Of a stretch of 13,018 nucleotides of DNA, positions 7,918-13,018 are shown in pieces. The translations under genes were made by a program, and so were the position numbers. Within the stretch, counting starts at the first letter, position 1, and every line of letters begins with the position of its first letter. Under the pieces are notes generated by a model. The model searched no databases. It was given only the letters and a program-made list of their open reading frames with translations, and was not told the DNA's origin. The DNA is from Desulfocapsa sp. (GTDB lineage: Bacteria > Desulfobacterota > Desulfobulbia > Desulfobulbales > Desulfocapsaceae), in contig JAOZTO010000023.1 of assembly GCA_029942265.1 (NCBI GenBank), positions 1-13,018 on the forward strand. The letters are read 5' to 3'.

Positions 7918-7927
7918 GAAAATGTCA

Positions 7928-8920
7928 TCAAAAAAAACGTCGCCCATAACTTATAGTGCCAAGCAGTGCTGTATCCTGTTTTTGTATCAGATGAACAGGA
8001 AAAGATTTCATCAGTGTACTCATTTTTTCTTTTTGCCTGAAATTTTGAATAAATGGATCAAAGGAGATATGTGCCGCAATACGAGGTAAAATTCCTCCAG
8101 CAATAAATAAACCGCCTGTGGGGTATGTTTTGAGTGCAAGATTACCCGCTTCTGAACCAAGAATTTCAAGAAACAAATTTACAGTTTTCTGGCAAAGAGG
8201 GCAGGGGGTATCGGCTATTGCTCCGTTTACGATGGGCGGTGTTTTATCGTCACCCTCTTTGATTAGTTGCATTCGGTCGGGGTTTCTGTCAATACCTGTG
8301 GTGGCAAGGTAGTCAAATATATTTGGAATCCCAACTCCCGAACAGAGGACTTCGTAACTGACGTAGCTGAGTTTTTTTCGCATAAATCGAAGAAGCTCTA
8401 TCTGCTCATCGCTAACAGGTGCAAAATCACAATGGCCGCCCTCAGACCCTTTGGGGAAGAAGAATGAATCTTGGTCAATAAGGTAGCCTTCCCCAAGTCC
8501 GGTGCCAGGTGCAATAACAGCTCTGACACCATTTCGCTGCACAGTTCCAGGTTGGATAGTAAGGAGATCTTTTTCAGGAATGTCAGGAAGTGCGCTACAG
8601 ATGGCTGTAAGATCATTGAGAAGAGTGACCTGTTTGAATCCGAATGTTTCCTGTAGCTTCTTCTCACTCACTGTCCATGCCAGATTAGTAAGTGAAACTT
8701 CACCGTCCCGGATGACACCGGCTACTGCCAGACATCCATAAATTGGTGTTTCGCAATCAGAATCAGTCAGAAAATCACTAAGAATGTTATCAAGGTTTGA
8801 GAATTCGCTGTTTTTATATCGTTTGTGATGAAGCGGAGCGCTTCCACTGGATAGAGAAAGATCAATGATAGCCAGGTCACTTTTTGTTCCGCCAATATCG
8901 GCTGCTAAAAGGATTGTCAT
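7928..8920 (-). CDS. glk: Glucokinase
   Basis: This is an ATP-dependent glucokinase of the bacterial Glk family (not ROK), which makes glucose 6-phosphate in the cytoplasm. Its 330 residues show the phosphate-1 motif AADIGGTKSD (6-15), the catalytic pair N102-D103 in LLNDLTA, the phosphate-2 loop APGTGLGEG (137-145), the sugar-contacting GSEGGHCDFAP (158-168) and the adenosine-side GGILPR (275-280). ROK-type zinc-site cysteines are absent; the CPLC at 240-243 lies elsewhere and is unlikely to be that motif. It follows the ferredoxin gene by 38 bases, with GAGG 13 bases before the ATG. It ends in two adjacent TGA codons preceded by a run of eight T. Glucose is the expected substrate by family; another hexose is possible. 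Confidence 0.92.
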   Translation of the reverse strand: MTILLAADIGGTKSDLAIIDLSLSSGSAPLHHKRYKNSEFSNLDNILSDFLTDSDCETPIYGCLAVAGVIRDGEVSLTNLAWTVSEKKLQETFGFKQVTLLNDLTAICSALPDIPEKDLLTIQPGTVQRNGVRAVIAPGTGLGEGYLIDQDSFFFPKGSEGGHCDFAPVSDEQIELLRFMRKKLSYVSYEVLCSGVGIPNIFDYLATTGIDRNPDRMQLIKEGDDKTPPIVNGAIADTPCPLCQKTVNLFLEILGSEAGNLALKTYPTGGLFIAGGILPRIAAHISFDPFIQNFRQKEKMSTLMKSFPVHLIQKQDTALLGTISYGRRFF

Positions 8921-8958
8921 AATGTTTGTTGAACCTCATTAAATTTTTTGTAAAACCC

Positions 8959-9144
8959 TCAAATATCTTCCACCGTCACAGCGTTTTCATCACAAAGTTC
9001 TACACAGGTAAAACATTCGTGACAATCTTCGCTGTTTGTTGGCGCAGCTTTGGATTGTATAAGTTCATATACTTCACCGGGACAGCCTTCAACGCACTCA
9101 TTGCAACCAGTACATCTTTCTTCGTCAACTGTGATTTTCCACAT
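8959..9144 (-). CDS. Small 2x[4Fe-4S] ferredoxin
   Basis: This is a 61-residue soluble electron carrier with two complete cluster motifs. The first is C11-x2-C14-x2-C17-x3-C21 followed by P, and the second is C41-x2-C44-x2-C47-x3-C51 followed by D rather than the usual P. The MWKITVDEERC opening and the acidic C-terminus are typical of short ferredoxins in sulfate-reducing and related anaerobes. An AGGAGT ribosome site eight bases upstream supports the start. It sits 42 bases after the ATPase gene and 38 bases before glk, with no terminator or promoter evident on either side. Its redox partner cannot be told from the neighbours. Confidence 0.92.
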   Translation of the reverse strand: MWKITVDEERCTGCNECVEGCPGEVYELIQSKAAPTNSEDCHECFTCVELCDENAVTVEDI

Positions 9145-9186
9145 GGCGAAGTACTCCTGATAAAATGTTTTGGTTACGAAAGATAT

Positions 9187-10686
9187 CTATCGCCTCTTAC
9201 CTATTAGTGATCCAAGGATGCCACGAACCAATGAACGCCCGATTTGTGAGCCAAAACTTCTACCAATGGATTTCAATGTACTTTCCAGTACGGATTGTCG
9301 TTGTCGTCCTGAGCCTTTATTTTTTGCTTTTGCTTCTTTTGCAGCAGTTTTTTCATGTTCAAGTTCCAATGCGGCATCGATTCGTTTTTTCTGTAGTTCT
9401 TCTTCTCTGACTATCAGGAGTTCGTAGGCAGATTCTCTGTCAAGTGCAGTGTCGTAGCGGCCTTTGATGGGAGATTTTGCCATGGTACTGTTTTTTTCAT
9501 CAGCTGTGATGGGACCGATTTGTGAGTGAGGTGGTGCCATCAGGCACCAGTCGACAATTGTGGGGCGTCCTTTTGGATCAAGGGTTGAAACCAGTGCTTC
9601 ACCTACACCTAGTTCGGTGATAGCTTGTTCAGTGTCGATTTCAGGGTTTTGACGAAATGTTTGAGCGGCTACTCTGACAGCTTTTTGGTCTTTTGGGGTG
9701 AATGCTCGGAGTCCATGTTGGATACGACAACCAAGCTGTCCCAGTACTTCATCAGGAATATCATTGGGATACTGGCTGACAAAGAATATTCCAACACCTT
9801 TGGAACGAATTAAACGCACCACTTGAGTGATTCTATCAATTAAGCCTTTTGGTGAGTTGTTAAACAGCAGATGTGCTTCATCAAAAAAGAAGACAAGTTT
9901 TGGGAGTGGTGCGTCACCTCGTTCAGGAAGTTCTTCCATCAATTCAGAAAGCAGCCACAGAAGAAATGTTGAATATATTCTCGGATTTGAATAGAGCGAA
10001 GAGGCATCAAGCAGACTCACCACACCACGTCCGGAAAAATCAGAGTGCATAAGATCTTCAATGTTTAATGCAGGTTCACCGAAAAATACTTCCCCACCAG
10101 ATTCCTTGAGCACCAGGAGTTTACGCTGGATAGCGGAAACACTCTGGGTAGCGATATTACCATACTCTTTTGCAAGTTCTTTACGGTTTTCAGCCAGCCA
10201 ATTGAGCATGGCGCTCAGATCTTTCAGATCGAGAAGGAGCAAACCCTGATCATCGGCAACGGAAAATGCAACATGAAGGATGCCGCCTTGGGTTTCATTC
10301 AGCTCAAGGATATTTGCCAGCAGAACCGGCCCCATTTCTGAGACTGTTGTACGAACCGGATGGCCTGTTTTTCCTTCGATATCCCAAAAGAGTGTGGGGC
10401 AACCTTCAAAAGAATAATCTGTAACGCCCATATGCTCAAGACGTTCAGTAACTTTTGGGTGGGATTTTCCGGGCTTGGCAATACCTGACAGATCGCCCTT
10501 GACATCAGCTGAAAAAACGGGGACACCGAGGCTTGAAAAGGATTCTGCCAGTACTTGTAATGTAACAGTTTTACCAGTTCCTGTTGCGCCGGTAATTAAG
10601 CCATGTCGATTGGCCATGGCTGGATTGAGAAAAATCTGTGTACCTTTTTTGTTTCCGCCGATAAGAACTTGTTGATTGTCAGTCAT
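9187..10686 (-). CDS. yjgR: HerA/YjgR-family ATPase (DUF853)
   Basis: This is a P-loop ATPase of the HerA/FtsK superfamily, DUF853 branch, 499 residues from the chosen start (E. coli YjgR is about 500). Walker A GATGTGKT lies at 33-40 just after an N-terminal beta region. SADVKGDLSGIAKPG (59-73) is a hallmark of this branch. Walker B LVFFFDEAH is at 264-272, and VSQYPNDIPDEVLGQLG (303-319) follows in the sensor region. A charged helix (about 418-455) leads to a basic, glycine-rich tail (about 457-499). DNA-related activity is assumed from the superfamily; the cellular role is poorly known. I start at ATG 10684-10686, because GGAG lies six bases upstream. An in-frame TTG at 10696-10698 would overlap that ribosome site and add only four residues. 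A promoter candidate lies about 40 bases upstream. Confidence 0.92.
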   Translation of the reverse strand: MTDNQQVLIGGNKKGTQIFLNPAMANRHGLITGATGTGKTVTLQVLAESFSSLGVPVFSADVKGDLSGIAKPGKSHPKVTERLEHMGVTDYSFEGCPTLFWDIEGKTGHPVRTTVSEMGPVLLANILELNETQGGILHVAFSVADDQGLLLLDLKDLSAMLNWLAENRKELAKEYGNIATQSVSAIQRKLLVLKESGGEVFFGEPALNIEDLMHSDFSGRGVVSLLDASSLYSNPRIYSTFLLWLLSELMEELPERGDAPLPKLVFFFDEAHLLFNNSPKGLIDRITQVVRLIRSKGVGIFFVSQYPNDIPDEVLGQLGCRIQHGLRAFTPKDQKAVRVAAQTFRQNPEIDTEQAITELGVGEALVSTLDPKGRPTIVDWCLMAPPHSQIGPITADEKNSTMAKSPIKGRYDTALDRESAYELLIVREEELQKKRIDAALELEHEKTAAKEAKAKNKGSGRQRQSVLESTLKSIGRSFGSQIGRSLVRGILGSLIGKRR

Positions 10687-10692
10687 TGTGTG

Positions 10693-10704
10693 CTCCAATA
10701 GGAG
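10693..10704 (-). promoter_or_regulatory. Ribosome binding site of the HerA-type gene, within a small dyad
   Basis: GGAG (complement of 10693-10696) lies six bases before the ATG and settles the start. Four bases upstream the transcript has CUCC, so a 4-bp hairpin with a four-base loop could cover the ribosome site. The same dyad places a GGAG on the plus strand at 10701-10704, ahead of the small plus-strand ORF. The hairpin is short and may be weak. Confidence 0.45.
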
Positions 10705-10718
10705 ATAGAAGATAAGTG

Positions 10719-10868
10719 ATGAAACACTATACCGTCATTAGGCAGGATAAGCAAATGTGGGAGCGGAGTGCACCAGAGTATTTTGTTGGAGACTCCGAAA
10801 TTGGCGAAGGAGGAGCGGTTGAACAGTTACCGCAGCTTTTCTATCATTCCAATGTACAAGGTATGTAA
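10719..10868 (+). CDS. Doubtful 49-codon ORF in the intergenic region
   Basis: This is the only open frame of any size on the plus strand between the ATPase and chemoreceptor genes. It begins ATG AAA CAC and ends at TAA 10866-10868. Its composition is protein-like but mostly polar and acidic, with several aromatics, no membrane segment and no motif I recognise. A GGAG lies 14 bases before the ATG, or 11 before an adjoining GTG. Against it, a good minus-strand promoter for the ATPase gene lies within its first dozen codons, and 49 open codons can arise by chance. It could be a small divergent gene, a remnant or nothing. Confidence 0.22.
   Translation: MKHYTVIRQDKQMWERSAPEYFVGDSEIGEGGAVEQLPQLFYHSNVQGM
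10726..10754 (-). promoter_or_regulatory. Candidate sigma70-like promoter of the ATPase-ferredoxin-glk run
   Basis: On the minus strand TTGCTT (10749-10754) and TATAGT (10726-10731) are separated by exactly 17 bases. The -10 matches consensus at five of six positions and the -35 keeps TTG. The implied transcript start is near 10718-10720, giving a leader of roughly 33 bases before the ATG. This is the best promoter match I found in the window. Confidence 0.58.
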
Positions 10869-10920
10869 GAGTTTAGAAAATCTGCAGTAACGAAAAAGAC
10901 GAAGAATTTTTATGATTCCA

Positions 10921-13018
10921 TCAGACCTTGAATGTGTCGACAATACTGTTCAGCTTACCTGCCAACTCTTTCAGGGTCGTTGCACTTGTTTGAATAGAGT
11001 GACTTCCCTGAGAGAATTTGTCAGATGCAGCATTGACTTCAGCAATATCCCGGGTAATACCATCAGCAACAATAGAGCTTTGACTGACGTTTTCATTAAC
11101 TTCTTGAATACCATGACTGGCTTGTCCGATACTCTCTGCAATCTCCTGAGTGGCGGAAGCCTGTTCCTCAACGGCTGTGGCGATAGTGCCGACAATGGTA
11201 TCCACTTCGCTGATTATGACAGAAATATGGTCAATCTCAGTGACAGTGTAATCGGTGGCGCGCTGTACATCATCGATCTGGTTTTTAATGTCAAGAGTTG
11301 CTTCAGCTGTCTGTTTTGCCAGGTCTTTAATCTCATTTGCAACTACGGCAAACCCCTTACCTGCTTCTCCTGCACGGGCAGCCTCGATCGTGGCGTTGAG
11401 GGCAAGCAGATTGGTTTGACCTGAAATGTCAGTAATTGTCTCAGTTACCTGACCAATTTTTTGTGCAGCATTACCTAGATCTTCCATTTTCACAGAAGCT
11501 TTTCGTGCCTGTTCCACGGCTTTTTCCGTGATTGACTGGGCTTTTTCAGCGTTTTTGGAAATATCACTAATAGTACCTGACATTTCTTCGGTGGCAGTGG
11601 CAACCGCTGTTGTATTGTTTGAAGATTCTTCCATGGCAGAAGCAACGTTGTTGAGATTGACTGACATTTCTTCTGAGGATGCAGCCAGTGTTTTTGCACG
11701 TTGAGAGGTGTCGTCTGCTCCATTTGTCAACTCTTCAGATACGCTGAACAGTTGCTCGGATGAGTTTCCGACAGTCTGAGCGTTATCCCGAATTTCAACC
11801 ATGATCTTTTGCAGTTTTTCAACAAATGTATTGAACCAGAGTGCTAATTCCCCAATTTCATCTTTTGACCCGGTATCAAGCCGCATGGTGAGGTTTCCTT
11901 CACCTTCGGCAATATCTCTAATACCGGCAACTGTTCTGTTGATTGGTTTTACTATAGTTCCAGCAACCCATATCCAGATCAATCCGGTAAGGAGGATAGT
12001 GAACAGGCCAATGATGCCAATGATCATATTGCTTTTGTTTCCTATCTTTCCTATGGTACTGGCAACTTCTGTAAACTCGTTCTGATTAGCTTCTGTGGAA
12101 ATAATCCAGTCCCATGGTTTAAAATAGACGAAGTGAGCATCGTGTGTTCCTGGCGTGCCATTGGAATCAAGCACGAAGCTCTGTTTTCCTATTTCACGTG
12201 GAGATAACCTTTGGGCAGTTGCAATACGTTCTTTTAGGTAAGCTGTTCCGTTGCTATCTGTGATTTGCAGAGTGTCTGTGCCATCTTTTTTGCCATCTTG
12301 CGAGATGACATATTTCCCTGAGCTATCAAGCACAGTGACAAAACCATTATGACCGATTTTCATTGCAAGTATGGCTTCGCGCAGACTTTTAACGTTTTCC
12401 TGGGGGATGCCGACATACAGTACACCGACAACGTTTTTATTTGCATCAAAGATTGGTTCGTAGGCGGTGATGTACCATCGGTCAACTACAAATGCGCGTC
12501 CTTTGAAGGTCTGTCCTTTCAAAACTGTGGAGATGACAGGATTTGCTGCGCCATTGGGATTAGTGGCAGGGATATAGGTGCCAATAGCTCGTTTTCCATC
12601 TGACTTGATGACATTTGTTGAGACTCGTAACATATCACCAGTAGGATTCATACGCTGAAAAACGGTACAGGTGACATCGAGGAGGTTTTGTACAGAATCC
12701 ACAAGAAGTGCAGTTTGGCTTCTTGAGCTAACCTGACCAAGCCACTTGTCGCCTACCATCATTTTAGGGAGAGTGAGATCGGTACTTTTTTTAGTGTACT
12801 GATTTACAGCCTTCCACTGTACAGTTTCCTTGGAAAAGTCTATTCCTCCACCCTTTTTCAACAGGTCACGGGCAACATTCAAGGCCGCATTGATATTCTT
12901 CTGGGTTACTTCCTGGTGTGATTCGGCCAGTGTGTAGAGGTTGTCAACAATATGATCAAGATCGCTATAAGCAAGAGCAAGGCTTTCACGCTCACTTGCC
13001 TGTATAACTTTTTTATTT
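10921..13018 (-). CDS. Methyl-accepting chemotaxis protein, Cache_3-Cache_2 sensor (start off window)
   Basis: This is a transmembrane chemoreceptor that signals to CheA/CheW. The frame is open to the right edge, giving 698 visible residues; the first membrane helix and true start lie outside. A TTG at 12880-12882 is an internal codon, since coding sequence continues upstream through residues such as [15 protein letters not shown]. Counting from that TTG, the periplasmic Cache_3-Cache_2-type sensor runs to about 260, with [16 protein letters not shown] (76-91), [16 protein letters not shown] (118-133) and [12 protein letters not shown] (141-152). The second membrane helix is at about 276-300 and a HAMP domain at about 299-352. 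The long helical signalling domain follows, with its hairpin tip [20 protein letters not shown] near 479-498. It ends IVDTFKV with no CheR/CheB-tethering pentapeptide. The ligand is unknown; this Cache class often senses small organic acids. Confidence 0.93.
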   Translation of the reverse strand, partial: NKKVIQASERESLALAYSDLDHIVDNLYTLAESHQEVTQKNINAALNVARDLLKKGGGIDFSKETVQWKAVNQYTKKSTDLTLPKMMVGDKWLGQVSSRSQTALLVDSVQNLLDVTCTVFQRMNPTGDMLRVSTNVIKSDGKRAIGTYIPATNPNGAANPVISTVLKGQTFKGRAFVVDRWYITAYEPIFDANKNVVGVLYVGIPQENVKSLREAILAMKIGHNGFVTVLDSSGKYVISQDGKKDGTDTLQITDSNGTAYLKERIATAQRLSPREIGKQSFVLDSNGTPGTHDAHFVYFKPWDWIISTEANQNEFTEVASTIGKIGNKSNMIIGIIGLFTILLTGLIWIWVAGTIVKPINRTVAGIRDIAEGEGNLTMRLDTGSKDEIGELALWFNTFVEKLQKIMVEIRDNAQTVGNSSEQLFSVSEELTNGADDTSQRAKTLAASSEEMSVNLNNVASAMEESSNNTTAVATATEEMSGTISDISKNAEKAQSITEKAVEQARKASVKMEDLGNAAQKIGQVTETITDISGQTNLLALNATIEAARAGEAGKGFAVVANEIKDLAKQTAEATLDIKNQIDDVQRATDYTVTEIDHISVIISEVDTIVGTIATAVEEQASATQEIAESIGQASHGIQEVNENVSQSSIVADGITRDIAEVNAASDKFSQGSHSIQTSATTLKELAGKLNSIVDTFKV

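Noticed and set aside
7930..7937. Run of eight A/T at the end of glk, followed by two stop codons, as a slippage site
   Set aside because: A shift would change only the last one or two residues. The homopolymer mostly reflects two phenylalanine codons next to a TGA.
10869..10920. Terminator for the chemoreceptor gene
   Set aside because: Only an AT-only pairing of five bases could be found; there is no stem strong enough to call.
10912..11424. Plus-strand open frame of 170 codons
   Set aside because: It is a mirror of the highly conserved chemoreceptor signalling domain. Long antisense frames are common opposite such repetitive helical coding sequence, and its cysteine-rich product looks like no known protein.

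Overview
The window reads almost entirely from the minus strand and looks like a chromosomal piece of a Gram-negative, probably anaerobic bacterium. The evidence is an E. coli-like periplasmic dipeptide transporter (binding protein with a Sec signal peptide), a 61-residue ferredoxin with two full 4Fe-4S motifs of the kind common in sulfate reducers, a large chemoreceptor with a Cache-type sensor, and moderate GC content. A sulfate-reducing desulfobacterium (Desulfobulbales-like) is my best guess, but this is inference from gene content only.

Layout from right to left, which is the direction of transcription. (a) 13018-10921: a methyl-accepting chemotaxis protein whose start lies beyond the right edge. 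(b) 10920-10687: a short intergenic region with a good sigma70-like promoter for the next gene and an overlapping plus-strand 49-codon ORF of doubtful status. (c) 10686-7928: a compact gene run of a HerA/YjgR-type ATPase (DUF853), a 2x[4Fe-4S] ferredoxin and glucokinase. (d) 7927-7832: a leader with a weak promoter candidate and the strong ribosome binding site of dppA. (e) 7831-2217: a complete dipeptide ABC transporter, dppA-dppB-dppC-dppD-dppF, with a hairpin plus T-tract after dppA that probably lowers expression of the membrane and ATPase genes relative to the binding protein. (f) 2216-85: two genes locked to the transporter by direct abutment and an ATGA overlap, an acyltransferase-3 membrane protein and an APH-fold kinase resembling N-acetylhexosamine 1-kinases. 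(g) 53-1: the 3' end of a group II intron on the plus strand (end of domain V, all of domain VI with a bulged branch-point A), running toward and antisense to the operon's tail.

Functionally, DppA captures peptides in the periplasm, DppB/C form the channel and DppD/F power import. The kinase and acyltransferase at the end of the operon, with glucokinase just upstream, suggest that peptide uptake is tied to amino-sugar or sugar handling, perhaps salvage of cell-wall or glycopeptide material. That link is inference. No CRISPR array, tRNA, rRNA or insertion sequence was seen. The most notable items are the intron end at the left border and the unusual dppF-stop-acyltransferase junction, where the second gene starts on a TTG codon directly after the dppF stop in the same frame.
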